NCBI GenBank assembly: GCA_016714535.1
Contig: JADKDR010000017.1
Location: 1-64,000, forward strand
DNA length: 64,000 bases
From: Bacteroidota bacterium
Lineage (GTDB): Bacteria; Bacteroidota; Bacteroidia; AKYH767-A; OLB10
Direction of reading: 5' to 3'
Part shown: one piece after another, positions 47,129-56,525 of the stretch
Layout: each line of letters starts with the position of its first letter
How positions within the stretch are numbered: position 1 is the stretch's first letter
Made by a program: the position numbers and the translations under genes
Notes under the pieces: generated by a model
What the model was told of the DNA's origin: nothing
The model's input: the letters and a program-made list of their open reading frames with translations, nothing else
The model's database searches: none

Positions 47129-48460
47129 TCAAATCAAATTGCGGGCTTTAAATTCAAGGTATTTATTAACCGTGTTAGCGGTTAATGATTCCGGAGTGGT
47201 CAGCAAAGCTGGAATGCCATACTTATTAAGTTCTCGTACTATAAGTTTTTTCTCGCTAATAAACTTTGAGGCTATGGTATGCTCGTAAACTTCCTGCAAG
47301 GTTTGAGCAGGTGTATCTACCAACGCTCTTAATTCCGTATTTTCAAAAAACACAACCAGGCAAAGATGGTTAACTGCAATCTTACGGATAAATCGCAAGT
47401 TGCGTTCTAAACCACGTAACGTTTCAAAATTAGTAAAGAGTACAATTAAACTTCGTTGCGTTATTTTTTTTCGAATCGTGTTATAAAGCGATTCATAGTC
47501 ACTTTCGTTAAACAGCGATTTTTGGTCGTATAACAAGTCGTTAATTTTTAAAAGCTGAAACTGCTTACGTTCGGCTATAAGCACATTGTTTACTTTGTTA
47601 GAGAAGGTGATAATTCCGGACTTATCACTTTTTTGCAACGCAATATTGCTTAACACCAGCGAAGAGTTGATAGCGTAGTCAAGCAAGGTCATTTGATTGA
47701 AAGGCATTTTCATAACACGGCCTTTATCAATAATGCAGTAAACATTTTGTGATCGCTCATCCTGATAGTTGTTAGTCATTAGTTGACCTCTGCGTGCAGT
47801 GGCTTGCCAATTCATACTGCGGTAATCATCGCCCTGCACATACTCACGTATGTGCTCAAACTCCATACTTTGACCGATGCGTCTTATTTTTTTAATTCCA
47901 ATTTCGCTTAAGCGGTTGCTTGCAGCAAGCAATTCGTATTTACGCATTTGTATGTACGAAGGGTAAACTTTTATTTGTTTGTTGCGTGCAAAAATAAACC
48001 TGCGTTTTATCAACCCGATTTTGCTTAAGGCAAAAACATTTATTCCACCAAAGCTGTACTCACCGCGTTTTACTGGACGCAAGTTATACGTTATTACATG
48101 CTCGGTACTAGCAGGTATGGTTGATAAAAAACGAATGTCCCGTCTCTGAAACTGAAAAGGAATTTCATCAATAATTTCAAAATGGATAGTAAAGGCATAT
48201 CCATTAAATAGGTAGATACGTACTTCATTGTCATCTCCATTTGAAAAACGATCAGCCGTAATGCGCTGCGCTTTTAAAGGTTCGGCATAGCGAAAAAGCA
48301 AGAGGTAGTCAATAATTAATAGTCCGGTCGAAGCATAGAAAATAATTTTTGCAGCATGACTTAATACCGGAACAAAAAAGGCAATTACAAATAATACTGC
48401 TATGCCACCGAATAACAAAAAGAGTCGTCCGGTGAGAAACAGATTTTTAATGTAGTGCAT
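47129..48460 (-). CDS. DUF58 domain membrane protein
   Basis: 443 residues. Two N-terminal membrane helices (FLLFGGIAVLFVIAFFVPVL, IIFYASTGLLIIDYLLLF), then a beta-domain, and the DUF58 core EFEHIREYVQGDDYRSMNWQATARR with a von Willebrand A-like part (VYCIIDKGR...). Typically in MoxR-linked operons; here the MoxR ATPase is not adjacent. Probably a membrane-bound regulator or chaperone; activity unknown. Confidence 0.88.
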   Translation of the reverse strand: MHYIKNLFLTGRLFLLFGGIAVLFVIAFFVPVLSHAAKIIFYASTGLLIIDYLLLFRYAEPLKAQRITADRFSNGDDNEVRIYLFNGYAFTIHFEIIDEIPFQFQRRDIRFLSTIPASTEHVITYNLRPVKRGEYSFGGINVFALSKIGLIKRRFIFARNKQIKVYPSYIQMRKYELLAASNRLSEIGIKKIRRIGQSMEFEHIREYVQGDDYRSMNWQATARRGQLMTNNYQDERSQNVYCIIDKGRVMKMPFNQMTLLDYAINSSLVLSNIALQKSDKSGIITFSNKVNNVLIAERKQFQLLKINDLLYDQKSLFNESDYESLYNTIRKKITQRSLIVLFTNFETLRGLERNLRFIRKIAVNHLCLVVFFENTELRALVDTPAQTLQEVYEHTIASKFISEKKLIVRELNKYGIPALLTTPESLTANTVNKYLEFKARNLI

Positions 48461-48496
48461 GCCTAATGATATTAACTCCGCTAAACTAAAAATAAA

Positions 48497-49351
48497 TTAT
48501 TGTAAAAAAACGATATCGCAAATAGCGAGTATACCAAACACGATAGAGGCAATTCCATTGGTTGTAAAAAATGCCATGTTCACTTTGCTCAAGTCGTTTG
48601 GCTTTACCAGCATGTGCTGGTAAAATATAAGTAGAATAAAGATGATTGTACCGGATTGGTAAACCAATCCGGTATGAAAGCAGAAGGCAGTAACTAACAG
48701 TAAAGCCGCACTTGCAACATGTAACCCTGACGATAAACGTAGCGCATTCACTTTGCCTAAAAGTCGTGGAACGGAATATAAATTATGTTGGGAGTCAAAC
48801 TCCTCATCTTGCAGTGCATAAATAATATCAAATCCTGCAACCCAGGTTAATACTGTAAAACCAATAATTACAGGTTGCCAGGCAAAATGTGCAGTAACAG
48901 CAAGATAGGCTCCAACCGGTGCTAAAGCCAGACCAATTCCTAATACGATATGACAAAGCGCAGTAAAACGCTTGGTGAAACTGTACCCTAAAATTACTGC
49001 CAATGCAACCGGTGAAAGGAGGAAACAAATGCGATTGACAAAGTAACAGGTTAAAACAAATGCGAATGCTGTGGCAATGGTAAAAATTAACGCATGCTGC
49101 GGACTAATAGTTCCTGCAGGAATTTCGCGAATGGCTGTGCGTGCATTCAGTATATCAATATCACGATCGATATAGCGATTAAAAGACATGGCCGCACTGC
49201 GTGCAAAAACCATACATAGTATCACTTTGAGTAAAAGCCACCACGATAACTGAAAATTGACCGATGCTGCGCCCATAAAAAAACCAAGAAGCGCAAAGGG
49301 CATGGCAAAAATAGTGTGTGCAAATTTTATAAGTGACAGGTATCGCTTCAT
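48497..49351 (-). CDS. UbiA family polyprenyltransferase (4-hydroxybenzoate / MqnP-like)
   Basis: 284 residues with eight or nine membrane helices. The two prenyl-diphosphate-binding motifs are intact: NRYIDRDID (NxxxDxxxD) at residues ~58-66 and the second, FDIIYALQDEEFD. Transfers a polyprenyl chain onto an aromatic acid in quinone synthesis. The YALQDEEFD type with IREIPAGTIS near residue 80 matches the MqnP-like group of the futalosine menaquinone route; without neighbours from either route the exact substrate is not decided. Its ATG overlaps the stop of the kelch gene by one base (TAATG). Confidence 0.87.
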   Translation of the reverse strand: MKRYLSLIKFAHTIFAMPFALLGFFMGAASVNFQLSWWLLLKVILCMVFARSAAMSFNRYIDRDIDILNARTAIREIPAGTISPQHALIFTIATAFAFVLTCYFVNRICFLLSPVALAVILGYSFTKRFTALCHIVLGIGLALAPVGAYLAVTAHFAWQPVIIGFTVLTWVAGFDIIYALQDEEFDSQHNLYSVPRLLGKVNALRLSSGLHVASAALLLVTAFCFHTGLVYQSGTIIFILLIFYQHMLVKPNDLSKVNMAFFTTNGIASIVFGILAICDIVFLQ

Positions 49352-50976
49352 TACATTTCGATATTCAGTTTTTGAATAGCCTCGTATTTGCCTGCATTTA
49401 GTTGCAGGATGTAAACGGCCCCTTTTGCTATGCCTGGGCGTTTTATTTCAAGTTTGTTTCGGCCAGCCGGAGTTTGCATAAACGAATATCGGTCGAGCAA
49501 CTTGCCACTTTCATCACTCAAACTTATATACACATCCATGGTGTGATCAGTGCTAACATATATTTCAATGGTTTCTGTTTTTATATTCGGATTTACTTGT
49601 AATTGCAAGGTGTTTACACTTTGCAGGTTGGGGTTTATTATTGCTTTTTCATTTTTAATCAAATATACTTCGCGAAGCGTATTATAGGGCCGCGAAAATT
49701 CCCCTTCGGTTTCCCAAAAGGTATTTTGCATATCACTTTTTATTCCACCAATAATGTATCCTGTCAATATAGTATCACCAATTAACGAGTCCATTTGAAT
49801 TACGCCATTTTGGTAGCTAGCAATATTTTCGGCTTTTATAAATTGTGCAACAGCTGTATAATACTCATCAAGTGACGATTCGAGCAGGTATTCTGTTTTA
49901 CTGCCGCGTTCATTTGTAACAACATTGCAAATCGTTTTTACATGAGGGACATTATTATTTTGTACCGGTATGCCTATACTATCGTAGTAGTGAGCTATTC
50001 CACCCAGAAAAATATGATGCTGCGAACGCTGCTTGGTGCTATAAAGTGGAATTACAGGGCAGCTGTAATGATTATAATATTGAGCAAAGTGCGGCAGAAC
50101 GTGATAGCCTCCGGTATCTACTCGTACGGCATTCATATAGGGCAAATCCATCCCATATTGAAATACGCCTGAGTAAATATCAAGATATTCGTGGTTGTAT
50201 TTGTCGCGTGCTGCAACAAGGTTGTAATCTCTGCGGTGCAGATTAACGGTATCGGTATATGTTTTTATTTCAACTACCTGAAGCAAATTATTTGTTGAGT
50301 TTAGCTCGAATACTCTAATCTGATTAGAGTAAATTTGATTAAAGCCCGGTCCAAATTCTGGCCCGTTAGGATTATATCGACCTTCAAATACATGTCCTCC
50401 TATAAGATAAAATTGATTATTAAGCATGTGTAAGTTACCACCTGTAACCTGAAAAATGGGGTTTTGCACGTGTTGGAAGCAATTTGTAATTGTTGTTCCA
50501 TTTTCAATGGCTGCAATGGTTTTATCTATATCAAATACCAGCATACGGTCGAAGGTGTGATGCTCATCAAGACTAGCACTATAACCATAACCACCGCATG
50601 CATATAGTTTATTTCCTAACTGGTAACATTGATGATTAGATGCCACCAACTGATCATAGATGTAGCTTTCCAAACTATCAATAGCACGGCTTATGCATTT
50701 TTTTGTTTTTACGTTAATCACTATTGCGTTAAGATTCCTGTTTTCGATATCGAAAGCTGCAAATGGCTGCCTTTTATGTAAGCCATCCAGACGTCCACCA
50801 ATCATCAGTATTTTATCGCCAGACTTGCCTGCAATGGCCGAATGCACGCTTACTAAACTATCCGCAGTTAATGGCTTAACAGTAATGGTGTATGGAAAAA
50901 GTTGTGCACTTGAAGTTGTATTAATAATCTGACAGCAAATCAGTAAGAAGTAGGTGGTTTTCAGTAAATACATCAT
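49351..50976 (-). CDS. Secreted kelch-like protein
   Basis: 541 residues with a signal peptide (MMYLLKTTYFLLICCQIINTTSSAQ). Kelch-like blades are suggested by GDKILMIGGRLDG, NKLYACGGYGYSAS, NNQFYLIGGHVFEG, HIFLGGIAHYY and ILTGYIIGGIK. The C-terminal ~80 residues (LQLQVNPNIKTETIEIYVS ... GAVYILQLNAGKYE) look like a divergent T9SS sorting domain; its canonical NPN motif is kept. Overlaps the ubiA start by one base, so translation of the two is coupled although their roles are unrelated. Confidence 0.7.
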   Translation of the reverse strand: MMYLLKTTYFLLICCQIINTTSSAQLFPYTITVKPLTADSLVSVHSAIAGKSGDKILMIGGRLDGLHKRQPFAAFDIENRNLNAIVINVKTKKCISRAIDSLESYIYDQLVASNHQCYQLGNKLYACGGYGYSASLDEHHTFDRMLVFDIDKTIAAIENGTTITNCFQHVQNPIFQVTGGNLHMLNNQFYLIGGHVFEGRYNPNGPEFGPGFNQIYSNQIRVFELNSTNNLLQVVEIKTYTDTVNLHRRDYNLVAARDKYNHEYLDIYSGVFQYGMDLPYMNAVRVDTGGYHVLPHFAQYYNHYSCPVIPLYSTKQRSQHHIFLGGIAHYYDSIGIPVQNNNVPHVKTICNVVTNERGSKTEYLLESSLDEYYTAVAQFIKAENIASYQNGVIQMDSLIGDTILTGYIIGGIKSDMQNTFWETEGEFSRPYNTLREVYLIKNEKAIINPNLQSVNTLQLQVNPNIKTETIEIYVSTDHTMDVYISLSDESGKLLDRYSFMQTPAGRNKLEIKRPGIAKGAVYILQLNAGKYEAIQKLNIEM

Positions 50977-51016
50977 TGATAATGGTAGATAGCAAAGTTG
51001 ATAAAACTTTTCTTTT

Positions 51017-51789
51017 TTATAAAATACGCTTAATGATCCGAAGCTTGTGCGTATATTTTTTTAGTACCTCGTTAAATATTCCGTAGTGGTCAATTTTATC
51101 AATTCGTACACGGCCACTGGCATGAATAATTTTAGATGAGTTAATCAATATTCCCGTATGTATGATATTGCCTTCTTCATTTTCAAAAAAGCAAGATCGT
51201 GTTGAACACACTCTTCAAGCAAATGGACCTGTCGGCCTTCTTCTGCTTGCTGTGCGGCATCGCGTTGAATTTTTATTCCTGATAATTTATAAATCATTTG
51301 AGTAAGACCACTGCAATCAATTCCAAACGGACTGCGGCCTCCCCATAAGTAAGGAGCATTGTAATACATGTAAGCATCTTCGAGTAATTTGGCAGGAGTG
51401 CGAATGCATTTATCGGTATTGCGCATGGCTCCTTTGTAAGCATACATTCGGTTACCAATATTAAAAGTTTCTTTGTTTAGAAAGGGCAAATAACTTCCAA
51501 GCACAATAGGGAAGGGTTGGTCTGCTTCAATTATACCTACAAGGTCATAGCATACATTGTAGGAATCACGTTTGAGTTTTTCGAACTCGAAAATTTCAGT
51601 AGCGTGGCATTGCGCCTGAACCACCCACCCGGTATAATTATCGTAATCGGTTCGAATGCGTATCCATTCATTTTGACGTTCGGTGATCTCAAACAAATCT
51701 CCGAACAATAACTGCGAAACCATTTCGCTACGATGGCCGGGTTCGGCACGCATTGGTACTATACTCTGTATACAAACTCCGTGTGTCAT
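51017..51789 (-). CDS. NlpC/P60 family cell-wall endopeptidase, frameshifted
   Basis: Restoring one T in the run at 51185-51190 joins LLEECVQHDLAF to FENEEGNIIHTGIL and gives a ~257-residue protein. Bacterial SH3 domains lie N-terminally (MRAEPGHRSEMVSQLLFGD, NYTGWVVQAQ), and the NlpC/P60 papain-like domain C-terminally with the nucleophile in FGIDCSGLTQMIY and the catalytic His in IIHTGIL. No signal peptide is visible; the enzyme should cut D-Glu-diaminopimelate bonds in wall peptides, perhaps in recycling. The frame heals so cleanly that a sequence error is likely. Confidence 0.85.
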
Positions 51790-51955
51790 GGCTTTATTTT
51801 GTTTGCTGCGATTGCGTGTTTACGTTTAATTTTTTGCTGTCGTGCACTATTAATTTTTAAAACATTTTAACTTCATACTACTGTTTAAATTAGCGAGAGG
51901 TGTTAGTGTAATAATTGTTTTTCAATTGGGTTGCACTAACCGTTGTTGCAGGGTG

Positions 51956-53131
51956 TTAGCACATTTCGATTACAATGGCACTACCACCGCCACCACCGTT
52001 GCATATAGCTGCAGCACCAACTTTTGCATTATTTTGTTGAAGTACATGAAGCAACGTAACCACAATGCGGCAACCACTACTTCCTAAAGGATGCCCTAAC
52101 GATACTGCACCACCATTTACATTTACTCGTGCTGGGTCTAGTTTCATAATTTGGTTATTGGCTAATGAAACTACCGAAAATGCTTCGTTAATTTCAAAAT
52201 AGTCTATATCGCCTAGTTGCTTTCCTGCTTTGGCAACTGCCAAAGGCAGTGCCTTGCTTGGGCTGGTTGTAAACCACTCAGGTGCCTGTTGTGCATCAGC
52301 ATATGAAACTATTTTAGCAAGTGGTTTTATGTTTAGTTCTTTTACTTTTTTCCCACTCATTAATATTACGGCCGAGGCACCATCATTTAATGTACTTGCA
52401 TTGGCAGCGGTAACTGTACCATCTTTTTGAAATGCGGGCTTCAATGTTGGTACCTTAGCAAAATCTACCTTTTTGTAATCTTCGTCTTCGCTTATTATTG
52501 TTTCTTTTCCCTTAACGTTTATAGTTACCGGTACAATTTCATTTTTAAATTTTCCGGCTTCGTAAGCTGCAGCACTTCGTTTATATGATTCTATTGCATG
52601 TGCATCTTGCTCTTCGCGCGTAATTTTGCACTCTGCAGCGCATAGTTCGGCTGCATTGCCCATGTGATAGTCTTTGTAAACATCCCATAGGCCGTCTTTC
52701 ACAAGTCCATCTGTAATCTGACCGTGGCCATATTTATAGCCATTGCGGGCTTTATCAAGATAATAGGGTACATTGCTCATGCTCTCCATACCTCCGGCTA
52801 CCATAATATCTTTATCACCATTTGCTATAGCTTGTGCAGCCATCATAATGGCCTTCATGCCTGATGAACACACTTTATTAATAATGGTTCCCGGTGTTGT
52901 AACGGGTATTCCGGCACCAATACTTGCCTGGGTTACAGGCGCCTGTCCTATTCCTGCGCTCAGTGCATTTCCCATTAATACCTCTTCTACCATGTCGGGT
53001 TTTACTCCGCTACGTTCAAGTGCTGCTTTTATAGCTATTGCTCCTAACTGCGGAGCACTCATGCCTGAAAAGGAACCGCCAAAACTTGCAATTGGTGTTC
53101 GCACGGCACTAACAATAAATACTTCTTCCAT
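51956..53131 (-). CDS. Acetyl-CoA C-acetyltransferase (thiolase)
   Basis: 391 residues. Thiolase signatures are complete: the active-site Cys in INKVCSSGMKAIMMA, the NEAFSVVSLANN His/Asn region, VNVNGGAVSLGHPLGSSG with its His, and the C-terminal CNGGGGGSA with the second active Cys. Condenses or cleaves acetoacetyl-CoA (or other 3-ketoacyl-CoA) in fatty acid, amino acid or ketone metabolism. AtoB-like length. No operon partner; divergent from the PIG-L gene with 125 bases between. Substrate range cannot be told. Confidence 0.94.
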   Translation of the reverse strand: MEEVFIVSAVRTPIASFGGSFSGMSAPQLGAIAIKAALERSGVKPDMVEEVLMGNALSAGIGQAPVTQASIGAGIPVTTPGTIINKVCSSGMKAIMMAAQAIANGDKDIMVAGGMESMSNVPYYLDKARNGYKYGHGQITDGLVKDGLWDVYKDYHMGNAAELCAAECKITREEQDAHAIESYKRSAAAYEAGKFKNEIVPVTINVKGKETIISEDEDYKKVDFAKVPTLKPAFQKDGTVTAANASTLNDGASAVILMSGKKVKELNIKPLAKIVSYADAQQAPEWFTTSPSKALPLAVAKAGKQLGDIDYFEINEAFSVVSLANNQIMKLDPARVNVNGGAVSLGHPLGSSGCRIVVTLLHVLQQNNAKVGAAAICNGGGGGSAIVIEMC

Positions 53132-53256
53132 TTTTTTTATTTTATAAATTGAATTTTTAACCTGTTTAATCTTGTTATTTGGGCGCGCAATTACGGCATT
53201 ATTTACCGAGGCGACAAAATTCGTAAACTGCGAGTTATTAAAATAAATTTAAGGAC

Positions 53257-54126
53257 ATGTTAAAAGTACTTACGCTTATTATTTGCTTTGGTTGGGCATT
53301 TCAACTAAATGCACAAACAGCTATAAAACCAAAAGTTTTGTTAGTAACTGCCCATCCGGATGATGAAACAGGATGTGCTGCTACTGTGTATCGTATTACC
53401 CATGAGTTGAATGGTGAAGTTGAATTATGTGTAATAACTAATGGAGAGGCTGGGTATAAATATTCAACCTTAGCCGAACCCATCTATCAACTAAAGCTTA
53501 CTGAAGAAGCTATCGGACGAAAGCACCTGCCTGCCATAAGGAAAAGGGAGTTAATAAAGGCGGCCAAAATTATCGGGATTAATAAGATTTATTTTCTGCT
53601 TGAAAAGGATAGTCATTATGGCCTTGACGAACGCGACCCGCTTGATACTTCCTGGAACAGTACTCGGGTAGAAAAAAAACTGCATGAAATAATGGTAAAA
53701 GGCAAGTATGATTTTGTGTTTTGTATGATACCCGATTCATCTACACATGCTGGGCACAAAGCAGCCACATTGCTTATTTTGCGCACTATTCAAAAATTGA
53801 ATATTCCCAAACCCATTGTTTTGGCTTATGATGTAACAGATAGTTTAAGTACGGATAAAAACAATTTTTTACAGTTGAAGGATTACACCGAAACCAGATT
53901 TGATAGAACCGTAGCTCCATTTGAAGTAAGCAGATTAAAAAAGTTTGGTTTTAAAAACAGGTTGGATTATCGCATAATAGTTAACTGGGAAATTGCCGAA
54001 CATAAGTCGCAAGGGGTAATGCAAACCGCAATGAACAGAGGTGATATTGAGCGTTTTTATTATTTCGCTCTAAATTCTGAACAAGGTAAACTGAAAGCGC
54101 AGGAGTTGTTTGATGCTTTGAAGTAA
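53257..54126 (+). CDS. Secreted PIG-L family deacetylase
   Basis: 289 residues with a signal peptide (MLKVLTLIICFGWAFQLNAQ). The zinc motif TAHPDDETGCAAT (His-Pro-Asp-Asp) near residue 32 and the second element DSSTHAGHKAAT (His-x2-His) are present, as in GlcNAc-deacetylases of the LmbE/PIG-L fold. A periplasmic N-deacetylase acting on a sugar or a glycolipid; in related bacteria such enzymes modify wall or surface sugars. Monocistronic. Substrate unknown. Confidence 0.86.
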   Translation: MLKVLTLIICFGWAFQLNAQTAIKPKVLLVTAHPDDETGCAATVYRITHELNGEVELCVITNGEAGYKYSTLAEPIYQLKLTEEAIGRKHLPAIRKRELIKAAKIIGINKIYFLLEKDSHYGLDERDPLDTSWNSTRVEKKLHEIMVKGKYDFVFCMIPDSSTHAGHKAATLLILRTIQKLNIPKPIVLAYDVTDSLSTDKNNFLQLKDYTETRFDRTVAPFEVSRLKKFGFKNRLDYRIIVNWEIAEHKSQGVMQTAMNRGDIERFYYFALNSEQGKLKAQELFDALK

Positions 54127-54183
54127 AGGCAATTAAATAAAACTTATAATTCTTAAACAGGCTATTCGTTGTTTTGGATAAAA

Positions 54184-54804
54184 TCAATTCATCAATTTCC
54201 ACAATATTTGTAAACCAAAAAGTATAAGTGCAACTCCGCTAATTTTATTAAAAACAGAAAGCGCCTTTGTACTGATAAACTTGTTAAGGTAATTGGCTAA
54301 ATATGATTTAGCAATATCAGTAGCAAGCACTGTTGCTAAAGACGTTGCAAAAAATAAATAATTTTCTTTCTTATCATATCCTTGCAAGCTGATGGCACTT
54401 ACAACACCAATCCAGAAAATAAGTGCAAAGGGATTAAATGTATTAGCCGCAAACCCCCGCAACACATAACCGGCAATAGTTTTACTGTTATAGCGAGCAG
54501 GCTGAAGATCACGTTGCGGCATTTCTACTTTTTTAAAAATGGCAAAGGCGCCCCATGCAACAAGAATAATTCCTCCGGCCAGGCCAAAAATAAATTTAGC
54601 AGTGACATTTTGATTAATAAATTTATTAGCGAGTTGAGCGATAATAATGCAAACTGCATCGCTAATCATAACTCCGGTAGCGATGTATGCTGCAGGTTTA
54701 AATCCCCTGTTAAGGCTGGTAAAAAGTATTAGAAAAAAAACAGGGCCAATTAAAAAGGCTAATCCGAATCCCAACAAAAAACCTTGCCAAAGAGCCTGTA
54801 ACAT
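54184..54804 (-). CDS. LysE family amino acid exporter
   Basis: ~206 residues from the ATG at 54804, six predicted helices, MLQALWQGFLLGFGLAFLIGPVFFLILF start and GFKPAAYIATGVMISD; typical LysE/RhtB/YggA transporter. Exports an amino acid or homoserine-like compound. The longer frame starting at 54927 adds 41 residues lacking family character and overlaps the GH3 end, so it is rejected. GH3 lies 14 bases upstream on the same strand. Confidence 0.87.
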   Translation of the reverse strand: MLQALWQGFLLGFGLAFLIGPVFFLILFTSLNRGFKPAAYIATGVMISDAVCIIIAQLANKFINQNVTAKFIFGLAGGIILVAWGAFAIFKKVEMPQRDLQPARYNSKTIAGYVLRGFAANTFNPFALIFWIGVVSAISLQGYDKKENYLFFATSLATVLATDIAKSYLANYLNKFISTKALSVFNKISGVALILFGLQILWKLMN

Positions 54805-54817
54805 AGTGCAGCAGTAG

Positions 54818-56351
54818 TTAAGCGTCAATGGTTTGTGCGGAAACAAAATGTTTCCATTCGTCAAGATTTTTTTTCTTAATAACCCTGGGGAATTTATTTT
54901 GTCCGCCAATCTTACCCTTTGAGCCAAGGTAATTTATAAATACCGAATCGGGTATTATGGTTACCATTATTTCTTTTAAGGCTGCACTGCGTTCAACCCG
55001 ATAATCATCGTTAAGTAATTTTAGTTTTTCATCGAGTCGCATTTTCAGCTCTTCGGGCTTTACATTACTATCAGTGCCTATCCACCAGTGATGTGCAAAT
55101 AATGTTTGAAATGGAATTCCGGCAACACAAAATTCGCGAATGGTAATATTCATTTCATCGCTTACCATCTCAATAGCCTTGTTCATATTATCAACCGAAA
55201 GATGTTCGCCATAAACTTAGGAAGTGTTTGGTGCGTCCGGTAATTTTAATTTCGCAAGTCTTCTTATTGGTAAAACGTATGGTATCTCCAATTAAATAGC
55301 GCCAGGCTCCCGCATTACTCGATAAGAGTAGCGCATACTCTTCACCTTCTTTTATTTCATTTACTAGTAAGGTTTCGGGTTTGCCTTTTAGTTCGCCTTC
55401 ATCGTTAAAATTATCGTCATTAAATGGAATGAACTCGAAAAACAAACCGTTGTTTAAGTTAAGTTTCATGTCCTGTTCGGGAGCTTCTTGCATGGCAATA
55501 TAACCTTCGCTGGCCAGATAGGTTTCGATATAGGTAACCGGTTTGCCAAGTAATGCAGCAAAACTTTTGCGGTAAGGCTCAAGACTTACCCCACCGTGCA
55601 CGTAGAGGCTTAGGTTAGGCCACATTTCGTGAATGTGGTTGAGTTTATAGCGAGCAATAATTTTTTCGAGCAGCATTTGCAACCATGCCGGCACACCTAC
55701 AATGATGCCAATATCCCATTGCGGAGCCATTTCGGTTATTTCTTCCAATTTAGCTGCCCAGTTTTTTTGTTTCGAAATTTTGCGGCCCGGTTTATAAAAA
55801 TGCTGAAACCAAAAGGGAATTTTACTAGCCGTTATTCCACTTAAATCCCCTTCAAAATAACTGCCATTGCGCTCCAGATTTGTACTACCCCCTAACATAA
55901 GAATTCCTTTTTCGAAAACTTCTTCGGGCACATCAAAATTGCGCAGGGTAAATATTTGTTTAATACTTTGCTTTTGTATGGACTTTACCATGTCGCGGGT
56001 AACGGGTATATGCTTGCTTGATGAGTCGCTTGTTCCGCTACTTAGCGCAAAATATCTTACCTGACCCGGCCAACACACATCTTCATTTTCATGGAGGCAT
56101 TTACTCCACCAGCTTTTAAATATGGTGCTATAGTCATGTATAGGCACCGATTGCCGGAAGGTGTTAACAAAATGACGGCTTCGCAGTATCTGGCTGAATT
56201 TGTAATAATCGCCAAAGTAGGTATATTGAGCCTTTCGCAATAATTTGCGTAAAGCTTTTCGCTGTTTTTGTATAGGGGTATTCAACTCATCCTGGTTCAC
56301 CAATGCCCGGAGTTCAATACCCTTTTTAATAATACTACCTAGTAATGCCAT
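54818..56351 (-). CDS. GH3-family acyl-acid-amido synthetase-like protein, frameshifted
   Basis: Two frames join at 55211-55216, where one base restores continuity near GRTKHFLSL and GEHLSVDNMNKAIEMVSD; total ~511 residues. ANL-superfamily landmarks of GH3 proteins: YFALSSGTSDSSSKHIPVT (ATP loop), YIETYLASEGYIAMQ (second motif with the Glu), LLSSNAGAWRYLIGDTIRFT and the C-terminal domain EIKITGRTKHF. In plants such enzymes conjugate hormones with amino acids through acyl-adenylates; in bacteria the substrate is unknown. The LysE exporter follows on the same strand after 14 bases and could export a product. Divergent from icmF. Probably intact in the cell. Confidence 0.85.
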
Positions 56352-56525
56352 AATTAATAAAGGAACTCAAAGGAATAAAAATTTTATGAAACTTACACAG
56401 CAAGTAATTTCTATGGCAATTTTGCCGGGCAAACCTTATATACAGGTTGGGTGTTATTAAAGGTAATTTTTCCAACTCAAATTTTCTCTCTACTATTGTT
56501 GTGAGATTAATTTAAAAAGCATTTT

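Noticed and set aside
56385..56460. Short frame just before icmF
   Set aside because: About 24 residues, not linked to a start signal or conserved pattern; overlaps the spacer between two divergent genes.
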